Assembly: GCA_947631865.1 (NCBI GenBank)
Contig: CANRNF010000020.1
Location: forward strand, 1 to 41,169
Source: an uncultured Oscillospiraceae bacterium
Lineage (GTDB): Bacteria > Bacillota > Clostridia > Oscillospirales > Oscillospiraceae
Length of the DNA: 41,169 nt
Direction: 5' to 3'
Within the stretch, counting starts at the first letter, position 1, and each line of letters starts with the position of its first letter. Positions 6,908-14,312 of this stretch are shown here, in pieces. The notes below the pieces were generated by a model. The model had not been told where the DNA came from and made no database searches. It saw nothing but the letters and a program-made list of their open reading frames with translations. The position numbers were made by a program, and so were the translations under genes.

Positions 6908-7641
6908 CCGAACGGGCGGTCCAGCGCCTCCGCCAGACCCTCATAGCCGGGGATGGTCCAGTCCGCCAGACGGTCTATCTCCCCCCGGTCCGGGTCGGAA
7001 TTGGCGTCGTAGACCACCACTGTTTCTACTCCCGCCCCCTTGGCCGCCAGCACGCCGGACAGGGAGTCCTCGAACACGATGCACTCCTCCGGCGTAAGTC
7101 CCAGGTCCCCCATGGCCCGCAGGTATATCTCCGGGTCCGGCTTGATGCATCTCACGTCCTCGCAGGTGTAGACCCGGTCGAACACCTCGTCTATAGGCCC
7201 TCTCTGGGCGAAAAACGCATTTTTCGTCCGATAGATCTCCAGGCTGCTCCGCCGGCCGGTGGTGGTCAGGGCCAGAATATAGCCATGGTCCTTCAGGGTC
7301 CGGAGGAACGCCGCCGCCCCTGGCCGGTAGTCCATATGCTCCAGCATGGCGTGGGCGATGGCCGCCCGGCGGGTCTGGACCTGGCTGGGGGACAGGTCCG
7401 TGCCGTACCGCTCCTTCAGAAGGCCGCAGTAGCGCAGATAGGGGTCCGGCTCGTTCCGGAACCGACGCAGCGCCTCCTCCCGGAAGACCCGCAGCTCCTC
7501 CCGAGACGGGGCAGCGCCCGCCAGCTCTATAGCCAGGCGCTCGTCCGCCTCGGTCCACAGGCTCACGGAGTCCACCAGCGTGCCGTCCAGGTCGAACAGC
7601 ACCGCTTTTTTATATTGTAAAACGCGCAGAATCTCCGTCAT
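6904..7641 (-). CDS. HAD superfamily hydrolase (beta-phosphoglucomutase/GPP-like)
   Basis: 245 residues. Motif I FDLDGTLVDS (residues 15-24, nucleophile and acid Asp), motif II Thr in ALTTTGR, motif III Lys in IKPDPEIYL, and motif IV VFEDSLSGVLAAKGAG place it among subfamily I HAD phosphatases and mutases with a helical cap. It probably acts on a small phosphorylated metabolite. No clear ribosome site precedes ATG 7641. It stands between the 111-residue protein and vanZ, and a terminator upstream (7651-7683) separates it from the former. Confidence 0.9.
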   Translation of the reverse strand: MTEILRVLQYKKAVLFDLDGTLVDSVSLWTEADERLAIELAGAAPSREELRVFREEALRRFRNEPDPYLRYCGLLKERYGTDLSPSQVQTRRAAIAHAMLEHMDYRPGAAAFLRTLKDHGYILALTTTGRRSSLEIYRTKNAFFAQRGPIDEVFDRVYTCEDVRCIKPDPEIYLRAMGDLGLTPEECIVFEDSLSGVLAAKGAGVETVVVYDANSDPDRGEIDRLADWTIPGYEGLAEALDRPFG

Positions 7642-7650
7642 ATTTTCGTC

Positions 7651-7683
7651 AAAGAAATACCGGCCGGCATCCTGCCGGCCGGT
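7651..7683 (-). terminator. Terminator of the 7696-8031 gene
   Basis: A 10-bp perfect GC stem (7659-7668 with 7674-7683), 5-nt loop, then ATTTCTTT on the minus strand, 12 nt past the stop. Confidence 0.85.
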
Positions 7684-7695
7684 AACGCATCGGTC

Positions 7696-8031
7696 TTATT
7701 TTTTCAGCATCTCCAGAATGTCCTCGGCGGACTTCCCGCTGCTGACCAGCTTGGTGACCACCTTCTCGATCTCCGCCTTCTGGGCCACGGCGGTCTCGAT
7801 GGCGGCGGCCTCCACCTTCTTCTGCTCCAGGGAGAGGATGGCCTTTTCCACGGCGCGCAGCTCCTTCTTCTTTCCCTTCAGAAGCTGCTTCTGTTTCTCC
7901 ACCTCGGCCAGGATCGCCGCCTGCTCCGCTTCCAGCGCCTGCTTTTTCGCCTGCTGGGCGGCCATCTGCTCCTCGATCTTCGCCACGGAGGCGATGGACT
8001 TCTTGTTCTTGCTTCCCTTGGGTCTGGGCAT
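7696..8031 (-). CDS. Coiled-coil protein of unknown function (111 aa)
   Basis: The basic start MPRPKGSKNKKS is followed by a long Ala/Glu/Lys/Gln-rich helix (about residues 18-95) with coiled-coil heptads, and a short C-terminal SAEDILEMLKK. The MPRPKGSKNK start is common in small Firmicutes proteins and resembles AT-hook-like DNA-binding tails, but no function is established. The ATG at 8031 is chosen for the AGGAGGAAG ribosome site; upstream in-frame codons lack one. Single gene with its own terminator. Confidence 0.8.
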   Translation of the reverse strand: MPRPKGSKNKKSIASVAKIEEQMAAQQAKKQALEAEQAAILAEVEKQKQLLKGKKKELRAVEKAILSLEQKKVEAAAIETAVAQKAEIEKVVTKLVSSGKSAEDILEMLKK

Positions 8032-8187
8032 GATATTCTTCCTCCTGTGAAGATATAAATAGCTTGTAAAATAAATTATAAATGCTGCCAGACAAAAACG
8101 CAAGAAAAATATGAATAAATTTTCATGGTTTCCGTGCGCACTTTTTTGTTTCTGTAAAACCTGTCGAAAACCGGCGCAATATCCCTG

Positions 8188-9534
8188 TTATTTACCGCGC
8201 ATTTCCGACGCCGCTTCCAAAAGCGCCTCCCGCTGGTTGGGGAGCGTCCCATCCACCACCTTGGCAAACAGTTCATTCAATATCCGCCCCACGGCGGGCC
8301 CCTTTTCCACTCCCAGGGCCAGGATGTCCCGGCCGTTCACCGCCAGGCTCTTCACCGAAAAACAGGGGGCCGGCCCCGCCAGAAGCTCGGTCAATATCCG
8401 CTCTGCCGTCCCGATCAGGGTCTCCCAGGGGGTGTCCGTCGCCAGCACCGCCTGGACCCGGTCGGCGCAGTCTGCCCGCCAGCAGGCCAAAAGCTGCCGC
8501 ACCGCGTCCTCGCCCACCTTCGCCAGCAGACGCCGCATGGCCCTGGGGGTCTGGGGCGGGCAGATATCATGGTTGGCAATGAGCAGGCACACCCGCTCCC
8601 TGGTGTCGTTGTCGCACCGGAGCCGGCGCAAAATGCCGTCCGCCATCTCCGCGCCCCGTTCCCCATGGCCGTAAAAGTGACCCACGCCGGCCTCGTCGGT
8701 GAAGAAGCACGGGGGCTTGGCCACGTCGTGCAGCAGCATGGTCAGCCGCAGCACCGGCTCCGGCGGGGCCGCGTCCACCGCCATGGTGCTGTGGGTCCAC
8801 ACATCGTGGACATGGTGGGGATTTCTTTGGTCAAAGCCTTCCTCCGCCGCCAGCTCCGGGATCACCTGGAATATGACGGGGGCATATTCCCGCAGCACCC
8901 GGCCTGCGCCGGGGCCTACAAGCAGGCCCTTCAGCTCGGAGAAAACCCGCTCCCGGGCGATCCTGTCCAGCAGGGCCCGGTTTTCCACCAAGCTTGCCCC
9001 CGTGGCGGGGTCTATTTCAAAGTCCAGCTTGGCGGCGAACCGCAGCGCCCGCAGTATGCGCAGCGCGTCCTCGTGGAACCGGGTGTCGGGATCCCCCACG
9101 CAGCGGATGATCCCTGAACGCAGGTCCTCCCGCCCCCCGAAGGGGTCTATGACCGTCCCGTCCGGGGCCAGGGCCATGGCGTTCACGGTGAAGTCCCGGC
9201 GGGCCAGGTCCTCTTTAAGGTCCGGCACGAAGGTCACCCGGTCCGGGTGGCGGCCGTCGGCATAGGTCCCATCAGTGCGGAAGGTGGTGATCTCCACCAG
9301 GCCCCCCTCCGTCAGCACCGCCACGGTGCCGTGCTTCACGCCGGTCTCCACCAGCCGGTATCCGGCAAAAATACGCTCCGTCTCTGCCGGCGGGGCAGAG
9401 GTGCATATGTCCCAGTCCGCCGGGACGCGGCCCATGAGACTGTCCCGGACGCAGCCCCCCACCGGGTACGCCTCATAGCCCGCCGCCCTCAGGGCGGCGA
9501 GCAGCGTATCCACATGGGCGGGCACAGAGAGCAT
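8188..9534 (-). CDS. cca: CCA tRNA nucleotidyltransferase with HD domain
   Basis: 448 residues. The class II nucleotidyltransferase head is at 20-150: VGGCVRDSLMGR, the catalytic pair in DWDICTSA, and RRDFTVNAMA. It is followed by the RNA-binding and neck region (FHEDALRILRALRFAAKLDFEID) and an HD domain (HDVWTHSTMAVD and LLHDVAK). It adds or repairs the 3' CCA of tRNAs. The HD domain is typical of bacterial enzymes that also have phosphohydrolase activity. ATG 9534 has GAGGGAAAG upstream. It is divergent from the MntR-like gene, sharing an 80-bp promoter region. Confidence 0.95.
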   Translation of the reverse strand: MLSVPAHVDTLLAALRAAGYEAYPVGGCVRDSLMGRVPADWDICTSAPPAETERIFAGYRLVETGVKHGTVAVLTEGGLVEITTFRTDGTYADGRHPDRVTFVPDLKEDLARRDFTVNAMALAPDGTVIDPFGGREDLRSGIIRCVGDPDTRFHEDALRILRALRFAAKLDFEIDPATGASLVENRALLDRIARERVFSELKGLLVGPGAGRVLREYAPVIFQVIPELAAEEGFDQRNPHHVHDVWTHSTMAVDAAPPEPVLRLTMLLHDVAKPPCFFTDEAGVGHFYGHGERGAEMADGILRRLRCDNDTRERVCLLIANHDICPPQTPRAMRRLLAKVGEDAVRQLLACWRADCADRVQAVLATDTPWETLIGTAERILTELLAGPAPCFSVKSLAVNGRDILALGVEKGPAVGRILNELFAKVVDGTLPNQREALLEAASEMRGK

Positions 9535-9548
9535 GACTTTCCCTCGAC

Positions 9549-9577
9549 TTGTTTTTTCTTAAGGAATATGATAAACT
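9549..9577 (+). promoter_or_regulatory. Promoter of the MntR-like gene with possible self-operator
   Basis: TTGTTT (9549-9554), a 17-bp spacer and TAAACT (9572-9577). The spacer contains TTCTTAAGGAA, a near-palindrome around CTTAAG that recalls MntR boxes of Bacillus, and a second palindrome (CTGTATACAATT region) follows the -10. Autoregulation by the product is plausible but not shown. Confidence 0.35.
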
Positions 9578-9614
9578 GTATACAATTCAAATCTGACAGC
9601 AGGGAGGCGCGCGT

Positions 9615-10037
9615 ATGAACATCCATGAATCCGCAGAGGATTATCTGGAAGCCATCTATATGATCGGCCTGGAAAAGGGCTGTGTCCGTGCCATAGACAT
9701 CGCCAACTCCCTGGGCTACTCCAAGCCCTCCGTCAGCGTGGCCATGAAGCAGCTGGAGGAAAACGGCTACATCCGCCGGGACGAGGACCGGCTCCTCTAT
9801 CTGGAGAAAAAGGGCCTGGCCATCGCCAAGCGCATCTATGAGCGCCATGAGACCATCGCCGCGGTGCTCATGAGCCTGGGCGTGGACAGCGGCACCGCTT
9901 ACAAAGACGCCTGCAAGATAGAGCACGACCTCTCGGATGAGACCTTCCGCTGCATCCAGGCCCACATGGCCGAGCACGGCCTGGAGCCGGACCTGTACCG
10001 GGCCGCCCACAAAAACGCCCTTTCGGACAGGAAATAA
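9615..10037 (+). CDS. DtxR/MntR family metal-dependent transcriptional regulator
   Basis: 140 residues. The N-terminal winged helix (ESAEDYLEAIYMIG, then the recognition region YSKPSVSVAMKQLEENGYI) and the metal-binding dimerisation half (ERHETIAAVLMSLGVD, then KIEHDLSDETFRCIQ) match the short MntR branch, which has no SH3-like domain. It should repress metal-uptake genes when Mn(II) or Fe(II) is bound, as a cytosolic dimer. No metal transporter lies beside it in this window. ATG 9615 follows GGGAGG. It is divergent from cca. After the stop there is only a weak CAATTT/AAATTG hairpin before the repeats. Confidence 0.92.
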   Translation: MNIHESAEDYLEAIYMIGLEKGCVRAIDIANSLGYSKPSVSVAMKQLEENGYIRRDEDRLLYLEKKGLAIAKRIYERHETIAAVLMSLGVDSGTAYKDACKIEHDLSDETFRCIQAHMAEHGLEPDLYRAAHKNALSDRK

Positions 10038-10068
10038 GTATAACTCAATTTTTGTAAATTGAAAAGAG

Positions 10069-10277
10069 GCCCCCCTTTCCAAAGGGGGGCTAATTGGATT
10101 CTCTACCTCTTAGCCTCCCTCTGACGAGGGAGGTGGCACGGTGCAAGCCGTGACGGAGGGAGAGATAGTCTACTTCTCTCCCCCAGTCACCGCCAAAGGC
10201 GGCGACAGCCCCCTCGTCAGAGGGGGCCTTTTTCTACGCGTCAGGTAACCGAAAGCCCCCCTTTACACAAGGGGGGC
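10069..10277 (-). repeat. Composite repeat: type I element (10113-10227) between two G/C-run hairpins
   Basis: The core 10113-10227 is the type I multi-hairpin repeat in inverse orientation to copies a and e (ends CCTCCCTC/GAGGGAGG and GCCCCCTC/GAGGGGGC). It is flanked by hairpins of another kind, GCCCCCCTTT/AAAGGGGGGC at 10069-10090 and a matching one at 10255-10277, the termini seen in the type II copies. It fills the gap between the regulator and pcrA; no gene is visible in it. Confidence 0.8.
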
Positions 10278-10287
10278 ATATAAGGAG

Positions 10288-12741
10288 CTATACCTTCTTC
10301 ATGTACCGGCTGGCGGCCTTGAGCATCAGCCGCTTCAGGCCTGCCGCGTCGAACTGGATCTCCACCAGATGGTCCCCGCCCATGGGGGTCATCTTCACGA
10401 TGGTGCCGGTGTGGAAGGCGCTGTGCTCCACCCGGTCCCCCACATGGAAGCTGACGGCGGGGGCCGCCTTCTTGGGAGGCGGGGCGGTGATGGTCTTCTT
10501 CCGGCTGGCCTGCCAGTCCCGGACCTTGGGTGCCGGCTCCCCGCCGGACCAGACGTTCCGCCGGGGCGCCTGGGCCCGGGGCCAGCCGTCGTCCCCGGGG
10601 GGCACGTCGTCGAAGTCGAACCAGCCGCCCGTCTGCAGGCCCGAATCGGGCCGGTCGATGTGCTCGGAGGGGATCTCGTCCACGAACCGGCTCACCCGGT
10701 GGGGGGCCGTCTGGCCGAACACCATCCGCTGGCGGGCGCTGGTGAGGATGAGGCGCTTCTTGGCCCGGGTGATGGCCACGTAGGCAAGACGCCGCTCCTC
10801 CTCCATCTGGGCGCTCTCGCCGATGGCCTGCAGGGAGGGGAATACCCCCTCCTCCATGCCCACCACGAACACGGTGGGGAACTCCAGACCCTTGGCGGAG
10901 TGGATGGTCATAAGGGTGACGGTGTTCTCGTCCAGGTCCACCGCCTGCAGGTCGGTATACAGGCTCACCTCGTCCAGAAACCCGGCCAGGGTGTCGTCTC
11001 CGCTCTCCCGGACATGGGTGACCAGGAAGTTTTTCAGCTCCCGGACGTTCTCCAGTTTGTTCTGTGCCTCGTCCGTGTGGGCGGCCTCCAGCATCCGCGC
11101 GTAGCCGGTCTTCTCCAGCAGCGCGTCGTAAAGGGCCTCCAGGCCCTCGTTCCGGGCCGTGGCGGCCAGGCCGTTCATCATCTCCACGAAGGGCTTCAGC
11201 TTCCCCGCGCTTTTGGCAAGCTCCGGCAGGGACTCCGCCATGGAGATGACGGTAAAGAGCGGCAGGCCGTTGGCCTCCGCGATGGCCCTGGCCTTTTCCA
11301 CGGTGGTATTGCCGATGCCCCGGGCGGGGACGTTGATGATGCGGCCGAGGCGCAGGTCGTCCGCGGGATTCAGGAGCACGAAGAAATAGGCCATCAGGTC
11401 CTTGATCTCCGCCCGCTCGAAGAAGGGGTTGCCCTTCACGATCCGGGGCCGGATGCCGTGGCGCAAAAACGCCTGTTCCAGGGCCCGGGACTGGGCGTTC
11501 ATCCGGTAGAGTACCGCGTGGTCCCGCAGGTTGTCCCCCTGGTCCACGGCCTGCAGGACCTGCCGCACCACGTACTGGGCCTCGTCGTCCTCGTTGCCGG
11601 CCACGTACAGGGTGATGCGCTCCCCGTCCCCGGCGTCGGTCCAGAGCTTCTTGCCCTTGCGTCCCTTATTGTTGGCCACCACCGCGTTGGCGGCGTTCAG
11701 GATGTGGCCCGTGGAGCGGTAGTTCTGCTCCAGGCGGATGGCCCGGGCCTTGTCGTACTGGTCCTCGAAGGACAGGATGTTCTCGATGGTGGCGCCCCGG
11801 AAGGCGTAGATGGACTGGTCGTCGTCGCCCACCACGCAGATATTTTTGTGGGCCCCGGCCAGCAGGGTCGCCATCATGTACTGGAGGTTGTTGGTGTCTT
11901 GATACTCGTCGATGAGGACGTATTTGAACCGGCGCTGGTAGCGCTCCCGCACGTCGGGGAACTCCCGCAGCACCCGCACGGTGTTGTACAGAAGGTCGTC
12001 GAAGTCCATGGCCCCGGCCTCCATGAGCCGCTTGGCATAGGCCTCGTAGAGCTTTGCCGCCCCCTGCATCCGAAAGTCCCCGGATTTGTCCGCCGCCTCC
12101 GCGAACATGGCGGGGGTCTGCAGCCGGTTCCTCGCCTGGTCGAACACATTGGCCGCCCACCGGGCCGGGTAGACCTTCTCGTCCATGTTCTCGTCTTTCA
12201 GGATACGTTTGATGACCGCCACCCGGTCCGCCTCGTCGTAGATGGTGAAGCTGTCCGGATAACCCAAAAGGGGCGCTTCCTTGCGCAATATGCGCACGCA
12301 GGCGGAGTGAAAGGTCTTGGCCCATATCTGCTCCGCCGCCTCCCCCAGCATGGCGGAAAGGCGGTCCTTGAGCTCTCCGGCGGCTTTGTTGGTGAAGGTA
12401 ATGGCCAATATCTGCCAGGGGGCCACGGGCTCGAAGGCCGCGGCCTCCTCCGCCGGGCGCTTTAAGCCCTCGTCCCCGGCCAGGTACCGGCGCATCACGT
12501 CCAGCTTTTCCTCGTCCGCGTCCGGGGGAAGCTCCTCCGTGTCGGAGGCCCGGCCATATTTCATGAGGTTGGCGATGCGGTTTATCAGCACCGTGGTCTT
12601 GCCGCTGCCGGCCCCGGCCAAAATGAGAAGCGGCCCCTCCGTGGCCATGACCGCCTCTTTCTGCTTGTCATTGAGCCGGGGGAAGTTCTTCGCGATGACC
12701 TTCCGCCGGGCGTCTATGTAGTTTTTCGTGAAGTTGTCCAT
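10288..12741 (-). CDS. pcrA: ATP-dependent DNA helicase PcrA/UvrD
   Basis: 817 residues. SF1A motifs in order: Walker A LAGAGSGKTTVL, ITFTNKAAGELKDR, motif II VLIDEYQDTNNLQY, QSIYAFRGA, LEQNYRST, TIHSAKGLEFPTVFV and YVAITRAKKRL. The C-terminal tail ends in the PcrA-type beta domain (VGDRVEHSAFHTGTIV). It unwinds DNA 3'-5' in repair and replication-transcription conflicts. The region around residues 75-110 carries a charged insert rich in D/E that widens 1A/1B. The ATG at 12741 has no ribosome site but lies 6 nt from a TATACT box (see promoter); an in-frame TTG at 12786 falls inside a repeat hairpin and is unlikely. Confidence 0.95.
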   Translation of the reverse strand: MDNFTKNYIDARRKVIAKNFPRLNDKQKEAVMATEGPLLILAGAGSGKTTVLINRIANLMKYGRASDTEELPPDADEEKLDVMRRYLAGDEGLKRPAEEAAAFEPVAPWQILAITFTNKAAGELKDRLSAMLGEAAEQIWAKTFHSACVRILRKEAPLLGYPDSFTIYDEADRVAVIKRILKDENMDEKVYPARWAANVFDQARNRLQTPAMFAEAADKSGDFRMQGAAKLYEAYAKRLMEAGAMDFDDLLYNTVRVLREFPDVRERYQRRFKYVLIDEYQDTNNLQYMMATLLAGAHKNICVVGDDDQSIYAFRGATIENILSFEDQYDKARAIRLEQNYRSTGHILNAANAVVANNKGRKGKKLWTDAGDGERITLYVAGNEDDEAQYVVRQVLQAVDQGDNLRDHAVLYRMNAQSRALEQAFLRHGIRPRIVKGNPFFERAEIKDLMAYFFVLLNPADDLRLGRIINVPARGIGNTTVEKARAIAEANGLPLFTVISMAESLPELAKSAGKLKPFVEMMNGLAATARNEGLEALYDALLEKTGYARMLEAAHTDEAQNKLENVRELKNFLVTHVRESGDDTLAGFLDEVSLYTDLQAVDLDENTVTLMTIHSAKGLEFPTVFVVGMEEGVFPSLQAIGESAQMEEERRLAYVAITRAKKRLILTSARQRMVFGQTAPHRVSRFVDEIPSEHIDRPDSGLQTGGWFDFDDVPPGDDGWPRAQAPRRNVWSGGEPAPKVRDWQASRKKTITAPPPKKAAPAVSFHVGDRVEHSAFHTGTIVKMTPMGGDHLVEIQFDAAGLKRLMLKAASRYMKKV

Positions 12742-12747
12742 GGGGAG

Positions 12748-12776
12748 AGTATACCATGTCGTGCGGTTTCGCGCAA
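12748..12776 (-). promoter_or_regulatory. Promoter of pcrA formed by a repeat end
   Basis: TTGCGC (12771-12776), 17-bp spacer, and TATACT (12748-12753) preceded by TGG, an extended -10. Six bases separate the -10 from the ATG, predicting a leaderless message. The -35 and most of the spacer lie in repeat copy C. Confidence 0.55.
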
Positions 12777-12831
12777 GCGAGAGCAAGACTGGTATCCTGT
12801 GCTATAGCAGCCGCCAAACGGCTGCTATAGC
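12751..12831 (-). repeat. Two-hairpin promoter-associated repeat (copy C, one unit)
   Basis: Same plan as copy A. A long hairpin has ends ATACC (12751) and GGTAT and inner stem TCGC/GCGA. A perfect 13-bp hairpin follows at 12801-12831 (GCTATAGCAGCCG / CGGCTGCTATAGC), whose sequence differs entirely from copy A's but keeps full pairing. It lies immediately upstream of pcrA. Confidence 0.75.
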
Positions 12832-12832
12832 A

Positions 12833-12868
12833 TAAAACCCGGCGGGAGGAAAGCCCCTCCCGCCGGGT
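12833..12868 (-). terminator. Terminator of the DUF4234 / lipoprotein operon
   Basis: A 13-bp perfect stem (12837-12849 with 12856-12868) followed on the minus strand by TTTTATG, 22 nt past the stop of the DUF4234 gene. Confidence 0.88.
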
Positions 12869-12890
12869 ACCGCGTTGTTTGCTATGGTGT

Positions 12891-13322
12891 TCAGCCGTGG
12901 GTGTTGTAGTGCAGGGAAAGCAGGTTCATGGCCTTGAACAGCTTATGGCAGTACACCAGCGGCCCCACCAGGATGAACGTGCCCAGAAAGCCCCAGAGCC
13001 AATAGGTACCGGCGCCGAAGCGGTAGTAGACGCCGCGCCTTGTGAGCTCCGCCCCGATGCGCGCGGATATCCTGTGATACCAGACGAAAAATGCGATGCC
13101 CGCCGTCAGCCAGCCCACAAGAAAAACGAGCAGGCAGTAGTGCATCGTCCGCTTTCCGTCGTACCGCCCGGCGATAACGTTGATGTCAGTGGAGATAGAC
13201 GAGAACAGCACGATGCCGTAGATGCCAAATGTGATGATGGAGAGCAGTATGTACTTGAGAAGCCCCCGGTTCGTTTTTAGTTGTCCTACGGGCGCCTGGG
13301 AAGGATGATAGGTCTGATCCAT
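12891..13322 (-). CDS. DUF4234 domain membrane protein
   Basis: 143 residues with four hydrophobic segments (about 24-45, 62-80, 105-125 and a shorter one). It has the DUF4234 pattern: LLKYILLSIITFGIYGIVLFSSISTD... followed by DINVIAGRYDGKRTMHY. Members are small membrane proteins of unknown role. A GGAGGTG ribosome site precedes the ATG at 13322. It follows the lipoprotein gene by 24 nt with no terminator between, so the two are probably co-transcribed, ending at the 12833-12868 terminator. Confidence 0.85.
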   Translation of the reverse strand: MDQTYHPSQAPVGQLKTNRGLLKYILLSIITFGIYGIVLFSSISTDINVIAGRYDGKRTMHYCLLVFLVGWLTAGIAFFVWYHRISARIGAELTRRGVYYRFGAGTYWLWGFLGTFILVGPLVYCHKLFKAMNLLSLHYNTHG

Positions 13323-13346
13323 GAAAGCACCTCCTTGTTCTCTGTC

Positions 13347-13865
13347 TCAGCCGGCCACTTCCAGAAGCCGCTGATCGATCCGCAGCGTCGCCTGCGTAAG
13401 GTAGATCGATTCCGCGTCGGTCAGGTCCGCGTTGTCCAGGTCGTCCAGTTTCTGCATGTACTCCGTGTACTCCTGCAGGAAGGAGAGATAATCGCTCAAA
13501 GCGCCTATGTCCGAGTCGTCATAGCTCTCCATAAAGTCGGCATATTTGTTGAAGAACTCCTCATAGCTGTCGATGGCCTCCTTGATCTCCGGCCGGATGT
13601 CATCGTCGGCCGCGGCGGGTTCAGCGGGCTCCGCCGGTTCCGCCGTCGGTTCCGGTTCTTCAGTGGGCTCCGGCTCTTCCTCCACCCCATTCAGCTTGTC
13701 CTCCAGGTCGCCGGCCGCTTTCTCCAGACTCTCGGCTCCCGCCTCTATGCGGTCAACGGCGCTGTTGACGGCATTGTTGATCTTCTCTTCCAGGTCATTC
13801 CCGTCGCAGCCTGTCAGCGCAAGGACCATGACCAGCGCGAGGAAAAATGCAGTCGCTCTCTTCAT
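13347..13865 (-). CDS. Lipoprotein with C-terminal helical domain (DUF6591-like)
   Basis: 172 residues. A lipoprotein signal peptide ends in the lipobox LALTGC, so C20 would be the lipidated residue. A helical segment (20-62) precedes an acidic Pro/Glu/Thr linker (about 63-88). The C-terminal helical domain begins IRPEIKEAIDSYEEFFNKYA and resembles DUF6591, in my judgement. It should sit on the outer face of the membrane. The role is unknown; co-transcription with a small membrane protein is the only context. Confidence 0.85.
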   Translation of the reverse strand: MKRATAFFLALVMVLALTGCDGNDLEEKINNAVNSAVDRIEAGAESLEKAAGDLEDKLNGVEEEPEPTEEPEPTAEPAEPAEPAAADDDIRPEIKEAIDSYEEFFNKYADFMESYDDSDIGALSDYLSFLQEYTEYMQKLDDLDNADLTDAESIYLTQATLRIDQRLLEVAG

Positions 13866-13941
13866 ATCCTTTTCTCCTTTTTGTTTTTCTCCGGCAGTAC
13901 CGGCCCAGGGGCAGGGGTGAACTGCCCCCGGACTTTCCCGC

Positions 13942-14144
13942 CGAGATAAACAAAAGCGGTGCAGGGAATCTATTCCCTACACCACAAGAAGCCACACAGC
14001 CTCGAATCTCCCGCTCTTGTGTTTCCACAAAAAAACGGATATAATACGAAACGGTGCAGTTATTCTGCTGTGTGGGAGCCGACACTCCTGCATAGGGGCG
14101 TAGGGTGTTGCGACCACCCTGCGCCCTGCCTCTATTTATCTCGC
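13942..14144 (-). ncRNA. Structured non-coding RNA candidate (about 200 nt)
   Basis: It starts 7 nt below a strong minus-strand promoter. The predicted 5' end (CGAGATAAA, 14134-14142) is perfectly complementary to the 3' end (TTTATCTCG, 13942-13950), giving a 9-bp closing stem. Inside are a 5' hairpin (AGGGTG/CACCCT extended by GGGCG/CGCCC), a 9-bp stem CCACACAGC/GCTGTGTGG enclosing a TTGTG-GAAA-CACAA hairpin, and a 3' hairpin (13958-13983, about 10 bp) followed by GCTTTTGTTT. No coding potential is seen. The size and closed ends recall 6S or raiA-type RNAs, but I cannot assign a class. Confidence 0.6.
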
Positions 14145-14150
14145 GTTTTT

Positions 14151-14179
14151 ATTATATCGCTTGCCCTCCTTTAACGCAA
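14151..14179 (-). promoter_or_regulatory. Promoter of the structured RNA
   Basis: TTGCGT (14174-14179), exactly 17 bp, and a perfect TATAAT (14151-14156) on the minus strand, with no downstream start codon or ribosome site before the structured RNA ends. Confidence 0.75.
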
Positions 14180-14239
14180 GCAGTTTTTTCCAGGGTCCGA
14201 CACCCCCGGACGCACAAGTCATCCTGTGCATATAGGCCC

Positions 14240-14268
14240 TTGTTTTTTACGCGAGGTGCTCCTATAAT
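14240..14268 (+). promoter_or_regulatory. Promoter of the MATE transporter gene
   Basis: TTGTTT (14240-14245), 17-bp spacer, perfect TATAAT (14263-14268). The -10 runs into a small hairpin (ATAGC 14267-14271 / GCTAT 14278-14282), resembling the promoter hairpins at 1.7 and 27.1 kb. Confidence 0.65.
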
Positions 14269-14312
14269 AGCTTTTGCGCTATCGAATATCGAATGGAGAG
14301 GAGGCGGCGCTC

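Noticed and set aside
12741..12786. TTG start extending PcrA by 15 residues
   Set aside because: The extension is encoded by the repeat hairpin, has no ribosome site, and the extra residues do not resemble PcrA N-termini.
14092..14130. AGGGTGG motif resembling a T-box antiterminator core
   Set aside because: The motif sits in the 5' hairpin of the RNA, not before a terminator. There is no specifier stem, and no amino-acid gene follows on that strand.
13959..14174. Small plus-strand ORF across the ncRNA gap
   Set aside because: No ribosome site, and it overlaps a region with clear RNA structure and a promoter on the other strand.
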